64,000 nucleotides of DNA from Polaribacter sp. BAL334 (GTDB taxonomy: Bacteria; Bacteroidota; Bacteroidia; Flavobacteriales; Flavobacteriaceae), in the NCBI RefSeq assembly GCF_015767435.1, contig NZ_JADWOV010000317.1, positions 186,001-250,000 of the forward strand, given 5' to 3'. This document shows positions 43,721 to 54,659 of this stretch, piece by piece. Below the pieces are notes generated by a model, which saw only the letters and a list, made by a program, of their open reading frames with translations, did not search any database and was not told where the DNA came from. How positions within the stretch are numbered: position 1 is the stretch's first letter; the number at the start of each line of letters is the position of its first letter. The translations under genes were made by a program, and so were the position numbers.

Positions 43721-45784
43721 TTATTCAGGATAATCTATTCGTAAATGGTAAATATTCATCAATTTTTTCTTGATTACTTTTTTGATAATTTTAATTTCTC
43801 GGAAAGTAATATCAGAATTTAAATATTGATTATCAGCCATTTGTTTTTCAATAATTTTATCTATCAAATCACTAATTGATTGCGCTGTTGGGTTTTTAAT
43901 ACTTTTTGAGGCTGCTTCTGATGAATCACACATCATTAAAATAGCAGTTTCTTTAGAAAATGGAATAGGCCCTTGATACTGATAATATTTCATATCTACT
44001 TTTGAATCAGGGTTTAATTCTTGTTCCTTCTTATAAAAATAATAGGTTGTTGTGGTTCCATGATGCGTTCTTATAAAATCGATAACTCGATCTGGAAGAT
44101 TGTGTTTTTTTGCTAATTCTATTCCTTTTATAACATGGTCTAGAATGATTTTCGCACTATCTCTTGGAGATAAATCACTGTGCGGATTTACTCCTGTAGT
44201 TTGATTTTCAACAAAATACAAAGGATTATACATTTTTCCAATATCATGATACAAAGCTCCTGTTCTTACCAACATTGAATTTGCACCAATTTCGTTTGCT
44301 GCTGCTTCTGCCAAATTTGCAACTTGCATCGAATGTTGAAATGTTCCTGGCGCTTTTTCATTTAATTCTCTTAATAATTTTGTATTCGTATTTGAAAGCT
44401 CTAATAATGTAACATCAGAAACCAATCCAAAGACTTTTTCATACAAATAAATTAGAATTATTGATAGAAAAGATAATAAACCGTTGGCAGCAAAAAGTAT
44501 GAAATAATCAAAATTCAATTGTGATGCATTGCCCTCTTTTATTACTGAAAAAGCAAAATAGGTGAGCATGTAAATAAATGTAATTTGTGCAACAGAAATA
44601 AATAAATTGGCTCTTTTATACAATTCAGAAACAGTAAGTATGGTTACAATTCCTGCAATGATATGCAAGTAAATAAACTCAAAACTGTTTGGAACGATAT
44701 ATCCTAAAAGCAATACCGTTAAAACATGAGTAAATAGTCCTAAACGTGCATCAAAAAATGCTTTGATAATGATAGGAAGAATACTTAATGGAACTACATA
44801 TAAATAATCTGAATTGTATTTTATCACTAATGTTTGAACGAATATGATTGCAAAAACATTGAAAAATATAAAGGTTACTTTGTTATTATTATTGAAAATA
44901 TCGATTCGGTATTTGTGAAGAAATAACAACAACATCAATAATGCTAATGAAACAAGAATTGTGTATCCTAACACAATCCAATTGTAGTTTGATTCTGTCC
45001 AAATTTTTGATTCAGATTCCGTTTTTAATGAATTTAATATCGCTAATTTTTTACCTTCAACAATACCGCCTTTTAATATAATTAATTCTCCAGCTGCAAC
45101 TTTCCCTTTTGTTAAAGAGATACTTTTCAACTGATTATCAATAATTTTCGTAGTAAATTCTTTATCATAAAAAACATTTGGCTTTATAGAATTTACCAAA
45201 ATATTCAACAATATTTCCTGCTTAAAATCATACGGTTTTTTACCAAGGTTTGAATTAATTATTGATAAAATATCTTTCGTTGTAAGTAAATTTGTGAACA
45301 AAACATCACTGACAACATTGTCTTTTTTCAAAGCTACTATTTCATCATTTCTTGAAACCACATCAGTTGTCAAATCCTCCAAAAATCCTGCTTCATACAC
45401 ATTTTGCAATACTTTTTCTCCAATTTTTCTCAGTGATTTTACATCTTCATCACTTAAGGAATCTTTTGATTTGATTGAGTATATTTTTTTAACAAAAGTT
45501 TCATTGACCTCATCAACTATTTTAGTATCAAATTCAAAATAATGAATTGCATTGGCCTCAATATCCTTCTTTTCGGAAGCAATTTCATCTGCTGTTTTTT
45601 GAATAGCAAAATCAAAAGGAGCGTATAAATTATCATATTTCCAAAGTTGTCCATTGCTGAAATCATATTTAAATTGACCTCCTTTTGGAAATAAATAAAC
45701 GATTGCAATCGTGGTAAGTATGAATAAGATTATCTTATAAATAATCGAATTATTTCTATAAAGTTTATTTACAAATTCGCTCAT
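43721..45784 (-). CDS. PgpH-like 7TM HD-domain phosphodiesterase
   Basis: 687-residue membrane protein: an N-terminal anchor (residues about 15-33), a large extracytoplasmic domain, a seven-span membrane block (about 265-455) and a cytoplasmic HDIG domain with TGALYHDIGKM, FIRTHHGTT and MMCDSSEAAS. This is the layout of PgpH, which hydrolyses cyclic di-AMP, a messenger that controls potassium uptake and osmotic balance. A Trk-type potassium uptake system lies about 10 kb away in the same core region, but no link is shown by the sequence. It is the first gene beyond the tRNA cluster. Confidence 0.85.
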   Translation of the reverse strand: MSEFVNKLYRNNSIIYKIILFILTTIAIVYLFPKGGQFKYDFSNGQLWKYDNLYAPFDFAIQKTADEIASEKKDIEANAIHYFEFDTKIVDEVNETFVKKIYSIKSKDSLSDEDVKSLRKIGEKVLQNVYEAGFLEDLTTDVVSRNDEIVALKKDNVVSDVLFTNLLTTKDILSIINSNLGKKPYDFKQEILLNILVNSIKPNVFYDKEFTTKIIDNQLKSISLTKGKVAAGELIILKGGIVEGKKLAILNSLKTESESKIWTESNYNWIVLGYTILVSLALLMLLLFLHKYRIDIFNNNNKVTFIFFNVFAIIFVQTLVIKYNSDYLYVVPLSILPIIIKAFFDARLGLFTHVLTVLLLGYIVPNSFEFIYLHIIAGIVTILTVSELYKRANLFISVAQITFIYMLTYFAFSVIKEGNASQLNFDYFILFAANGLLSFLSIILIYLYEKVFGLVSDVTLLELSNTNTKLLRELNEKAPGTFQHSMQVANLAEAAANEIGANSMLVRTGALYHDIGKMYNPLYFVENQTTGVNPHSDLSPRDSAKIILDHVIKGIELAKKHNLPDRVIDFIRTHHGTTTTYYFYKKEQELNPDSKVDMKYYQYQGPIPFSKETAILMMCDSSEAASKSIKNPTAQSISDLIDKIIEKQMADNQYLNSDITFREIKIIKKVIKKKLMNIYHLRIDYPE

Positions 45785-45918
45785 AAATGCTGGCTAATAA
45801 CAACAAACTTACCATAAAAATATGAAGGTTAAAAATTACACCTCTATAAAGATTTCATTTTGATTAAAAATGGTTAATTTTACACTACAATTTTTTTATA
45901 AAATCAAAATCTAAACAA

Positions 45919-47094
45919 ATGAAAGAAGTAGTAATTGTATCTGTGGCAAGAACTCCAATTGGAAGTTTTATGGGAAGTTTATCTACAATTCCTGCACCAA
46001 TATTGGGAGCTACTGCCATAAAAGGAGCATTACAAAAAATAAATTTAAACCCAAATTTGATTGATGAAGTGTATATGGGAAATGTAGTTTCTGCTGGTTT
46101 GGGGCAAGCTCCTGCAAGACAGGCTGCAATTCACGCTGGAATTCCAGATACTGTTCCATGCACAACTGTAAATAAAGTTTGTTCTTCTGGAATGAAAGCA
46201 ATTATGCTAGCTGCCCAAACAATTGCTTTGGGTGATGCTGATATTGTTGTGGCTGGAGGAATGGAAAATATGAGCTTAATTCCACATTATCATCATGCAA
46301 GAATGGGCTCAAAATTTGGACCAATTTCCATGGAAGATGGCATGCAAAAAGATGGTTTAGTAGATGCATATGAAAAAGTGGCCATGGGAGTTTGTGCTGA
46401 TGAATGTGCCTCAACCTATGAATTCACAAGAGAAGACCAAGATGCTTTTGCCATAGAATCTTACACACGTTCTGCAAATGCTTGGAAAGAAGGGAAATTT
46501 GCGAACGAAATTGTTCCTGTTGAAATTCCTCAAAGAAAAGGAGATCCAATTCTTTTTTCAGAAGACGAAGAATATAAAAATGTATTTTTAGATAAAATTC
46601 CTTCTTTAAGACCTGCATTTACTAAAGATGGCACTGTAACTGCTGCAAATGCTTCTACTATAAATGATGGTGGTGCTGCATTGATTTTAATGTCAGCAGA
46701 AAAAGCAAAAGAATTAAATATCAAACCTCTCGCAAAAATCTTGAGTTATGCTGATGCAGCACACGAGCCAAAATGGTTTACAACTGCACCAGCAAAAGCA
46801 TTACCAAAAGCATTAGCGAAAGCAACTATAACAATTGAAGATGTTGATTATTTTGAGTTGAATGAAGCTTTTTCGGTTGTTGGTTTGGCTAATATGAAAA
46901 TCTTAGGATTGTCCAAAGAAAAGGTAAATGTGAATGGTGGAGCTGTTTCGTTAGGACATCCTTTAGGAGTTTCTGGAGCAAGAATTGTCATTGCGTTGAC
47001 GTCTATTTTAGCGCAAAATAATGCTAAAATTGGAGCTGCTGCAATTTGCAATGGTGGTGGAGGTGCAAGTGCTATCGTTATAGAAAGAATCTAA
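45919..47094 (+). CDS. Acetyl-CoA C-acetyltransferase (thiolase)
   Basis: 391-residue thiolase of the biosynthetic/acetoacetyl-CoA class. Catalysis: nucleophile Cys88 (NKVCSSGMKA), His in GGAVSLGHPLGVSGAR and the second Cys in ICNGGGGASA, with the NEAFSV loop present. Condenses two acetyl-CoA to acetoacetyl-CoA, or the reverse. Full length for the family. The NlpC/P60 gene follows on the same strand within about 30 bp. Confidence 0.95.
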   Translation: MKEVVIVSVARTPIGSFMGSLSTIPAPILGATAIKGALQKINLNPNLIDEVYMGNVVSAGLGQAPARQAAIHAGIPDTVPCTTVNKVCSSGMKAIMLAAQTIALGDADIVVAGGMENMSLIPHYHHARMGSKFGPISMEDGMQKDGLVDAYEKVAMGVCADECASTYEFTREDQDAFAIESYTRSANAWKEGKFANEIVPVEIPQRKGDPILFSEDEEYKNVFLDKIPSLRPAFTKDGTVTAANASTINDGGAALILMSAEKAKELNIKPLAKILSYADAAHEPKWFTTAPAKALPKALAKATITIEDVDYFELNEAFSVVGLANMKILGLSKEKVNVNGGAVSLGHPLGVSGARIVIALTSILAQNNAKIGAAAICNGGGGASAIVIERI

Positions 47095-47123
47095 TCATTG
47101 TAAAACCATTTAAACTATCCATT

Positions 47124-47894
47124 TTGTTTTACGGAATTTGTAATCTTAGTATTGTTGCTGTTCGTTTTGAGGCATCAGAAAAATCAGAAATGGTGACGCA
47201 ATTGCTTTTTGGAGAACATTTTACAATTCTAGAAAAACAGAAAAATTGGAGTAAAATAAAGATCTTTTCTGATGGCTATGAGGGTTTTGTAGATAACAAA
47301 CAATTTGAGGAAATAACTGAAGATTATTTCGAAAAACTATCCATTTCTGAGCCCACTTTTTCAGGAGAAATCATTGATTTTATTTCAAACTCAAATAATG
47401 ATTTCACCACAATTCCAATTGGTTCGAGATTGCCTTTTTTTTTCAAAAATGAATTTACCATCAACACCAAAAAATATGCCTATGATGGAAAAGTGTATTC
47501 AGAAAAACTTCCCAAAAAGGAAATTATTCAAAAGGCTTTTATTTTTTTAAATACCCCTTTTTTGTGGGGAGGAAAAACTCCTTTCGGAATTGATTGCTCT
47601 GGTTTTACACAAATGGTTTATAAATTATGTGGATATCAACTTTTGAGAGATGCCAAAAAACAAGCAACTCAGGGTGAAGTTCTCAGTTTTATAGAAGAAA
47701 GTGAACCTGGAGATTTGGCTTTTTTCGACAATGAAAATGGCGAAATTATTCATGTAGGTATTATTCTGAAAGAGTATCATATCATTCATGCTTTTGGAAA
47801 AGTGCGAATTGATACGCTTGATCATAGTGGAATTTTCAATGCTGAGTTACAAAAACATACTCATAAATTAAGAGTCATTAAAAAAATGATATAA
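47124..47894 (+). CDS. NlpC/P60 family peptidoglycan hydrolase with SH3-like domain
   Basis: Cell-wall endopeptidase-type enzyme, 256 residues from a TTG start at 47124. The only upstream ATG in frame (47046) lies inside the thiolase gene and gives a nonsense N-terminus (WWWRCKCYRYRKN), whereas FYGICNLSIVAVRFEASEKSEM matches the usual beginning of these proteins in Flavobacteriaceae. An SH3b-like domain (about 5-65) leads into the NlpC/P60 domain with the catalytic Cys in GIDCSGFTQ, His in IIHVGII and a later polar residue near IIHAFGK. No clear signal peptide is seen. Confidence 0.82.
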   Translation: MFYGICNLSIVAVRFEASEKSEMVTQLLFGEHFTILEKQKNWSKIKIFSDGYEGFVDNKQFEEITEDYFEKLSISEPTFSGEIIDFISNSNNDFTTIPIGSRLPFFFKNEFTINTKKYAYDGKVYSEKLPKKEIIQKAFIFLNTPFLWGGKTPFGIDCSGFTQMVYKLCGYQLLRDAKKQATQGEVLSFIEESEPGDLAFFDNENGEIIHVGIILKEYHIIHAFGKVRIDTLDHSGIFNAELQKHTHKLRVIKKMI

Positions 47895-47930
47895 AAAAAA
47901 CCGAAATCCACTAGATTTCGGTTTTTTTCT
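47893..47930. terminator. Bidirectional terminator
   Basis: Stem ACCGAAATC/GATTTCGGT with loop CACTA, A run before and T run after; between the convergent NlpC/P60 and TPR genes. Confidence 0.9.
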
Positions 47931-47946
47931 AAAAGAAAATAAAATA

Positions 47947-49191
47947 TTATTCTTTCATTTTTTTATAAATTGCTCTCATAGCATCTGCTTTGTCAGTCAA
48001 TTCAAGAATATCATAGATATTCATTAATGATCTCACAGTATCTTCAGTTCTCTCAATTTCATCTGCTTTTTCAATATATGGCAAAGCTCTTTTGTATAAC
48101 TCTTTTTGTTTCTTTTCTAACTCAGTATACTTTTTATTATTTGATAAATTATTATTCATCTCATTTACAATAGCTTCTTCACCAGATAAAATTGCCACAG
48201 CAGTATTCATATAAGCATCTCCATAATCTGGTTTTAATTCAATAGCTCTTTTGTAATACCCAATTGCCTCCTCAATTTTCTTTTCATTTTGATTCACAAC
48301 ACCTAAATTGAAAAACAACGTTGGATTGTTTGGATCTAATTGAATCGCCTCTTCCATCAATTTCGCAAATTTATCCATTTTCTCTAGTTTGATGTACAAT
48401 TGAGCTTCATTCAAAAGTAAATTGATATCCTTTGGATCAGATTTTCTTGCTTCTTGCAAAGCAATCATAGCCTCTTCTGTTTTTCCTTCATTTACATAGA
48501 TGTAAGCAATATTTTTAATGATATCAGCTCTTTTAGATTTTGTTACTTCAGTAGTAGGATCAGAATATTGACCTAACTTTACCATTGTATCTCTATTTTG
48601 TTTGGTACCTAAATTATCTTTAGTGCCTGTTGCTTTGTTAACTGCATAATACACAGTTTCAATTCCAGTATATCCAAGTTCTTGAAGTTTTTTATAATAC
48701 TCTAAAGAAGTTGTATAATCTTTTGCTAATGAGGAACTTATTGCAGCATTATACAAAAAAGAAGTGTCTTTAGGACTCAATTGATACGTTAAATAAAAAT
48801 TTTCAGAAGCACCTTTATAATCATTTCCTGAATTGTATTGGTCAATCGCTTTTTTCGAAACAAAACTTAACAATTCATTCAATTTTGGCTCAGCTTCTTT
48901 AGAGTATTTTTGCTTCCCAATTTGTTTTTCGTAAGCTGTTAATTTATTATAAGCCTCTGCAGCTTTTTTAACGTCTCTTGTACCATAAGCTTGCCCTTTT
49001 AAGAAATAATATTGAGCCTTGTATTTCTCTTCCATGGTTTCTTCCATGCTATCCAAAGATTCAATAATTGTAAGAGCTCCTTTAAAATCTCCTCCTTTTA
49101 TGGCTTTTTCGGCATTTTTTAATTCGTCCTTTTGCGCATGTAATCCAATTGTCATGAATCCTAAACAAAGCGCTACTATTTGTTTTCTCAT
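47947..49191 (-). CDS. Secreted TPR-repeat protein
   Basis: 414 residues from the ATG at 49191, which gives a clean signal peptide (MRKQIVALCLGFMTIGLHAQ); an in-frame ATG at 49263 would overlap gyrA and add 24 residues of no signal character. The rest is built of tetratricopeptide repeats (for example ALQEARKSDPKDINLLLNEAQLYI and NPTLFFNLGVVNQNEKKIEEAIGYYKRAIELKPD). It is probably periplasmic and acts as a scaffold; the function is unknown. 22 bp after gyrA on the same strand, an arrangement often conserved in Flavobacteriaceae. Confidence 0.82.
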   Translation of the reverse strand: MRKQIVALCLGFMTIGLHAQKDELKNAEKAIKGGDFKGALTIIESLDSMEETMEEKYKAQYYFLKGQAYGTRDVKKAAEAYNKLTAYEKQIGKQKYSKEAEPKLNELLSFVSKKAIDQYNSGNDYKGASENFYLTYQLSPKDTSFLYNAAISSSLAKDYTTSLEYYKKLQELGYTGIETVYYAVNKATGTKDNLGTKQNRDTMVKLGQYSDPTTEVTKSKRADIIKNIAYIYVNEGKTEEAMIALQEARKSDPKDINLLLNEAQLYIKLEKMDKFAKLMEEAIQLDPNNPTLFFNLGVVNQNEKKIEEAIGYYKRAIELKPDYGDAYMNTAVAILSGEEAIVNEMNNNLSNNKKYTELEKKQKELYKRALPYIEKADEIERTEDTVRSLMNIYDILELTDKADAMRAIYKKMKE

Positions 49192-49213
49192 TGTTACTTG
49201 ATTTAAATTAAAT

Positions 49214-51736
49214 TTATTCTTGATTTTCGTTTGATTCGTTTTCAATACCTGTGCCATTATCAATTTCTAGGTCACTTTCTGCTTGAGTTTCGTTCTCATC
49301 TTCATGAACAACTCTTGCAACAGCCGCAATTGCATCATCTTCTTTGATATTGATTAAACGTACACCTTGTGTTGCACGTCCCATTACTCTTAAATCTTCA
49401 ACTGCCATTCTAATAGTCAATCCTGATTTGTTAATAATCATCAAATCGTTTTTATCATCCACATTTTTGATTGCTACTAAATTACCTGTTTTTTCAGAGA
49501 TATTCAATGTTTTTACTCCTTTTCCTCCTCTATTGGTAATTCTGTAATCTTCTAAACTTGAACGCTTTCCATATCCTTTTTCTGAAACTACTAAAATGTC
49601 ACAATTCAAATCATTTACTGCAACCATTCCAATTACCTCATCTTTTTCGTCTTGCAAAGTAATTCCGATAACTCCTGAAGCTGTTCTTCCCATTGGACGC
49701 GTTTTTGCTTCTTCAAAACGAATAGCTTTTCCAGATTTTAATGCCAACATTACTTGACTATCACCTGTGGTTAATTTTGCTTCTAATAATTCATCATCTT
49801 CTCTAATAGTAATGGCATTGATTCCATTGGCTCTTGGACGAGAATATTGCTCTAAAGAAGTCTTTTTAACTTGACCTTTTTTAGTAGCCATAATGACATA
49901 ATGACTGTTTACATATGCTTCATTTTTCAAATCTTCTGTCACTAAAAAGGCTTTTACTTTGTCATCAGATTCTATGTTGATGATATTTTGAATGGCTCTT
50001 CCTTTGGTATTTTTTCCACCTTCTGGAATTTCGTAAACTCGCATCCAAAATACTTTTCCTTTTTGAGTAAAAAACAACATGTATTGGTGATTTGTTCCAA
50101 CAAACAAATGCTCTAAGAAATCCTCATCTCTTGTAGTTGCTCCTTTTTGACCACGTCCTCCTCTATTTTGTACTTTGTATTCATCCAAATTTGTGCGTTT
50201 CAAATAACCTGCATTTGAAATGGTAATTATAACTTGAGTATCAGGAATCATGTCTTCAATTTGCATGTCTCCTCCAGCATATTCTATAGTTGATCTTCTT
50301 TCGTCACCATATTTATCTTTGATGTGCAACAATTCATCTTTGATGATTTGGTAACGTCTTGGCTCGTTAGCTAAAATATCTTTATAATCAGCAATTGCCA
50401 ACATGATTTCTTCATATTCTGAACGTAATTTATCTTGCTCAAGACCCGTTAATTGACGCAAACGCATTTCTACAATTGCTCTCGATTGAATTTCTGTCAA
50501 TAAAAAACGTTCCATCAACTTTTCACGAGCTTCATCAGCATTGTTAGAACCACGAATAATGGCAATTACCTCATCAATATTGTCTGATGCAATAATCAAT
50601 CCCTCTAAAATGTGGGCTCTTGCTTCTGCTTTTTTAAGTTCAAATTCAGTTCTTTTTACAATTACTTCATGTCTATGCTCAACAAAATAATGAATTAATT
50701 GTTTCAAGTTCAATTGTTCAGGACGTCCATTTACCAACGCAATATTGTTTACACTAAAGGAAGTTTGAAGTGCTGTATATTTATACAATTTATTTAGAAC
50801 GATATTTGGAATTGCATCACGTTTTAAAACATATACGATTCGCATTCCATTTCTATCAGATTCATCTCTAATGTTTGAAATTCCTTCTAATTTCTTTTCA
50901 TTGACTAAATCAGCAGTTTTTTTAATCATTTCTGCTTTATTCACTTGGTAAGGAATTTCAGTAACAATGATACATTCTCTTCCTTGCACCTCTTCAAAAG
51001 CAGCTTTTGCACGAATTACAATTCGTCCACGACCCGTTTCAAATGCCTCTCTTACTCCATCATACCCATAAATAGTTCCACCTGTGGGAAAATCAGGAGC
51101 TGTGATGTGCTGCATCAATTCTTCAATTTCAATATCTCTATTGTCAATATACGCAACAGTTCCGTTGATTACTTCTGTCAAATTGTGTGGAGCCATATTT
51201 GTAGCCATTCCCACTGCAATTCCAGAGGCACCATTGACTAATAAATTAGGAATTCTAGTTGGTAAAACTGTAGGTTCCTCTAAAGTATCATCAAAATTTA
51301 ATTGAAATTTTACGGTTTCTTTTTCAATATCAGCCAACATTTCTTCTGATATTTTCTGCATACGCACCTCAGTATAACGCATTGCAGCTGGAGAATCTCC
51401 GTCTACAGAACCAAAATTTCCTTGACCATCAACCATCATATATCGCACACTCCATTCTTGAGCCATACGCACCATGGAATCATACACTGAAGTATCTCCA
51501 TGAGGATGGTATTTTCCTAAGACTTCACCAACAATTCTTGCTGATTTTTTATACGCTCCTGTTGCTTTAATTCCTAATTCATGCATTCCAAAAAGCACTC
51601 TTCTGTGAACGGGTTTTAAACCATCTCTTACATCTGGTAATGCTCTTGAAACAATCACTGACATTGAATAATCAATGTAAGCTGATTTCATTTGATCTTC
51701 AATATTAATTGGAATTAACTTTTCACCTTCTGTCAT
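49214..51736 (-). CDS. gyrA: DNA gyrase subunit A
   Basis: 840-residue type II topoisomerase subunit that cuts and rejoins DNA while the GyrB partner uses ATP. Visible: winged-helix region with the quinolone-resistance-determining segment [12 protein letters not shown] (Thr at the position of E. coli Ser83, Asp at the position of Asp87), catalytic Tyr in [10 protein letters not shown], a long coiled coil, and a C-terminal beta-pinwheel with repeated GRATQGV/GRTASGV-type blades; the GyrA box is seen as [10 protein letters not shown]. It ends in an acidic tail. Divergent from clpC. Confidence 0.97.
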   Translation of the reverse strand: MTEGEKLIPINIEDQMKSAYIDYSMSVIVSRALPDVRDGLKPVHRRVLFGMHELGIKATGAYKKSARIVGEVLGKYHPHGDTSVYDSMVRMAQEWSVRYMMVDGQGNFGSVDGDSPAAMRYTEVRMQKISEEMLADIEKETVKFQLNFDDTLEEPTVLPTRIPNLLVNGASGIAVGMATNMAPHNLTEVINGTVAYIDNRDIEIEELMQHITAPDFPTGGTIYGYDGVREAFETGRGRIVIRAKAAFEEVQGRECIIVTEIPYQVNKAEMIKKTADLVNEKKLEGISNIRDESDRNGMRIVYVLKRDAIPNIVLNKLYKYTALQTSFSVNNIALVNGRPEQLNLKQLIHYFVEHRHEVIVKRTEFELKKAEARAHILEGLIIASDNIDEVIAIIRGSNNADEAREKLMERFLLTEIQSRAIVEMRLRQLTGLEQDKLRSEYEEIMLAIADYKDILANEPRRYQIIKDELLHIKDKYGDERRSTIEYAGGDMQIEDMIPDTQVIITISNAGYLKRTNLDEYKVQNRGGRGQKGATTRDEDFLEHLFVGTNHQYMLFFTQKGKVFWMRVYEIPEGGKNTKGRAIQNIINIESDDKVKAFLVTEDLKNEAYVNSHYVIMATKKGQVKKTSLEQYSRPRANGINAITIREDDELLEAKLTTGDSQVMLALKSGKAIRFEEAKTRPMGRTASGVIGITLQDEKDEVIGMVAVNDLNCDILVVSEKGYGKRSSLEDYRITNRGGKGVKTLNISEKTGNLVAIKNVDDKNDLMIINKSGLTIRMAVEDLRVMGRATQGVRLINIKEDDAIAAVARVVHEDENETQAESDLEIDNGTGIENESNENQE

Positions 51737-51997
51737 AAATGTATTTTTACTATTTCTTGTTGATTTTTAAAACAAGGCAAGATACAATTTATTACCCTTT
51801 TGACAAAGATTTTGTAACTCTTTAATCCCTTATTTATCAACATTTTTTAATAAAATTTAACATGCTTATATTTGCTTGATTTTCAGTAAATTCGCTTCAA
51901 AATAAACTTGACAACATGTCAGTTTTTTTTGTTGGCACTTTTTTTGTTATTTTCTTGACAAAAAAAGACTTAAATTTACATCAATATAGACAAAAAT

Positions 51998-54574
51998 ATG
52001 GACGATAATTTTTCACCAAAAGTTAGAGATGTAATTACTTTCAGTAAAGAAGAAGCTTTGAGATTGGGCCACGAATTTATTGGAACTGAACATTTATTAC
52101 TAGGTTTGATAAGAAAAGGCGAAGGAAAAGCCATTGAAATATTAACTGCATTTGATGTTGACTTGAATTTATTGCGAAAAAAATTAGAGCAATTAAATCC
52201 AACAAACCCAACTTTTGTAGATAATAGTAACAAACCCAATTTACAACTCACTAGACAAGCTGAAAAAGCACTAAAAACTACTTTTTTAGAAGCTAAATTA
52301 TATCAAAGCGAATCTATAGACACTGCGCATTTATTGTTGTGTATCTTACGAAATGAAAATGACCCAACAACCAAATTGGTTCAGAAATACAACGTAAATT
52401 ACGATGATGCAAAAGCATTGTACAAACAATTACATGTGGAAGAAAATGACCTTGATAATGATCAAGATTTACCTTCAAATCCCATAGCAGAAACCCCTTC
52501 TGATGATGATTATTCTTCAGAAAGAAACAATCCTTTTGATCAATCGCAAAGAGGAAAAACTGTAAAAAAATCAAAAACACCCGTTTTAGATAATTTCGGT
52601 AGAGATTTGACTGTTTTGGCAGAAGAAGGAAAATTAGATCCTGTTGTTGGAAGACAAAAAGAAATTGAACGAGTTTCTCAAATTTTAAGCCGTAGAAAGA
52701 AAAACAATCCCATGTTAATTGGCGAACCTGGAGTTGGAAAATCAGCAATTGCAGAAGGTTTAGCGCTTAGAATTATTGAAAGAAAAGTTTCTAGAATTTT
52801 ATTTGACAAACGAATTGTTTCTTTGGATTTGGCAAGTTTAGTTGCTGGCACAAAATACAGAGGTCAGTTTGAAGAACGCATGAAAGCATTGATGAATGAA
52901 TTGGAAAAAAATGATGATATCATTTTGTTTATCGATGAAATTCATACAATTGTTGGTGCTGGTGGTGCAACAGGTTCGTTAGATGCATCAAACATGTTAA
53001 AGCCTGCGTTGGCAAGAGGAGAAATTCAATGTATTGGAGCAACAACTTTAGATGAATACCGTCAAAATATCGAAAAAGATGGTGCTTTAGAACGCCGTTT
53101 TCAAAAAGTGATTGTAGATCCTACATCTGTGGAAGAAACGATTCAGATATTGCACAATATCAAAAATAAATACGAAGAACATCACAATGTTAATTACACA
53201 AATGAAGCCATAGAAGCTTGTGTGAAATTAACAAATAGATACATGACTGACAGATATTTGCCTGACAAAGCAATTGATGCTTTAGACGAAGCTGGTTCTA
53301 GAATTCACATCACTAATATTGTGGTTCCAAAACAAGTATTGGAATTAGAAGCGCAATTAGAAGTGATTCGTGAACGCAAAACAAAAGCGGTAAATGGTCA
53401 AAAATACGAGGAAGCTGCCAAATTGCGTGATGATGAAAAAAACATGGAATCTGCATTGCATTCTGCCCAAAAACAATGGGAAGAAGATTCGAAATTAAAC
53501 AGAGTTGTCGTTACAGAAGACAATGTTGCTGAAGTAGTTTCTATGATGACAGGTATTCCTGTAAACAGAGTTGCAGAAGCAGAAAGTCATCGTTTATTTG
53601 AATTGCCTCAATTAATTAAAGGCAAAGTAATAGGTCAAAATGAAGCTGTTACTAAAGTTGTAAAAGCCATTCAAAGAAATAGAGTTGGATTGAAAGACCC
53701 AAACAAACCAATTGGTTCTTTTATTTTCTTAGGACAAACTGGTGTTGGAAAAACTCAGTTAGCAAAAATTTTGGCGAAAGAATTATTCGATTCTGAAGAT
53801 TCTTTGATTCGGATTGACATGAGTGAATACATGGAAAAATTCGCGATTTCTCGTTTAATTGGTGCACCTCCAGGATATGTAGGTTATGAAGAAGGAGGGC
53901 AATTGACCGAAAAAGTAAGAAGAAAACCTTATGCTGTTGTGCTTTTGGATGAAATTGAAAAAGCACATCCTGATGTTTTCAACATGCTGTTGCAAATTTT
54001 AGATGATGGATTTATTACTGATAGTTTAGGAAGAAAAATCGATTTTAGAAATACGATTATCATCATGACATCTAATATTGGTGCTCGTCAAATCAAAGAT
54101 TTTGGAAGTGGTGTTGGATTTGGAACTGCTGCAAAAAGTGCGCAAACGGAAGAATATGCAAAATCAGTCATTGAAGGCGCATTGAAAAAATCATTTGCCC
54201 CTGAATTTTTGAATAGAATAGATGATGTCATCATTTTCAATGCTCTTGAAAAAGAAGATATTCATTCAATTATTGATATTGAATTGAACAAATTGTTACA
54301 CAGAATCTCAGATTTAGGCTACACGTTAAACATCAGTGATAAAGCAAAAGATTTCATTGCAGACAAAGGTTTTGATAAAAAATATGGAGCAAGACCATTA
54401 AAAAGAGCTATCCAAAAATATGTAGAAGACGCACTTGCTGAAGAAATTGTCAACTCAAAACTTACAGAAGGTGATACAATTACGATGGATTTGGACGAAG
54501 AAAAAAGCGAGCTTTTTGTCAAAATTCGAAAAGGCTCTAAAAAAGAAGAATCACGAACTGAATCTGGTTCATAA
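51998..54574 (+). CDS. clpC: ClpC-type AAA+ protease ATPase
   Basis: 858-residue Hsp100 unfoldase that feeds substrates to ClpP. Order: two Clp_N repeats (residues about 3-145), first AAA+ module with Walker A GEPGVGKS (about 242), UVR motif (KYEEAAKLRDDE) in the middle region, second AAA+ module with GQTGVGKT (about 579), and the C-terminal D2-small domain. The UVR motif between the modules marks it as ClpC and not ClpB. The 261-bp gap to the divergent gyrA holds both promoters; TTGAC with a TAAATTTA 17 bp on, near 51955-51979, may be the clpC promoter. Confidence 0.95.
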   Translation: MDDNFSPKVRDVITFSKEEALRLGHEFIGTEHLLLGLIRKGEGKAIEILTAFDVDLNLLRKKLEQLNPTNPTFVDNSNKPNLQLTRQAEKALKTTFLEAKLYQSESIDTAHLLLCILRNENDPTTKLVQKYNVNYDDAKALYKQLHVEENDLDNDQDLPSNPIAETPSDDDYSSERNNPFDQSQRGKTVKKSKTPVLDNFGRDLTVLAEEGKLDPVVGRQKEIERVSQILSRRKKNNPMLIGEPGVGKSAIAEGLALRIIERKVSRILFDKRIVSLDLASLVAGTKYRGQFEERMKALMNELEKNDDIILFIDEIHTIVGAGGATGSLDASNMLKPALARGEIQCIGATTLDEYRQNIEKDGALERRFQKVIVDPTSVEETIQILHNIKNKYEEHHNVNYTNEAIEACVKLTNRYMTDRYLPDKAIDALDEAGSRIHITNIVVPKQVLELEAQLEVIRERKTKAVNGQKYEEAAKLRDDEKNMESALHSAQKQWEEDSKLNRVVVTEDNVAEVVSMMTGIPVNRVAEAESHRLFELPQLIKGKVIGQNEAVTKVVKAIQRNRVGLKDPNKPIGSFIFLGQTGVGKTQLAKILAKELFDSEDSLIRIDMSEYMEKFAISRLIGAPPGYVGYEEGGQLTEKVRRKPYAVVLLDEIEKAHPDVFNMLLQILDDGFITDSLGRKIDFRNTIIIMTSNIGARQIKDFGSGVGFGTAAKSAQTEEYAKSVIEGALKKSFAPEFLNRIDDVIIFNALEKEDIHSIIDIELNKLLHRISDLGYTLNISDKAKDFIADKGFDKKYGARPLKRAIQKYVEDALAEEIVNSKLTEGDTITMDLDEEKSELFVKIRKGSKKEESRTESGS

Positions 54575-54579
54575 GTTTT

Positions 54580-54611
54580 AAAACCTCAAGCGAAAGTTTG
54601 AGGTTTTTTCA
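54580..54611 (+). terminator. Rho-independent terminator
   Basis: Stem AACCTCAA/TTGAGGTT with a GCGAAAG-type loop and a T run, after clpC. Confidence 0.88.
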
Positions 54612-54659
54612 TGCATGCTATTTTCTGCAAAGTCAACTAATTTTTATTATTTTTGAATA

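Noticed and set aside
47046..47123. ATG start for the NlpC/P60 gene inside the thiolase gene
   Set aside because: It gives an implausible N-terminus and a 49-bp overlap in another frame; the TTG at 47124 fits the family start.
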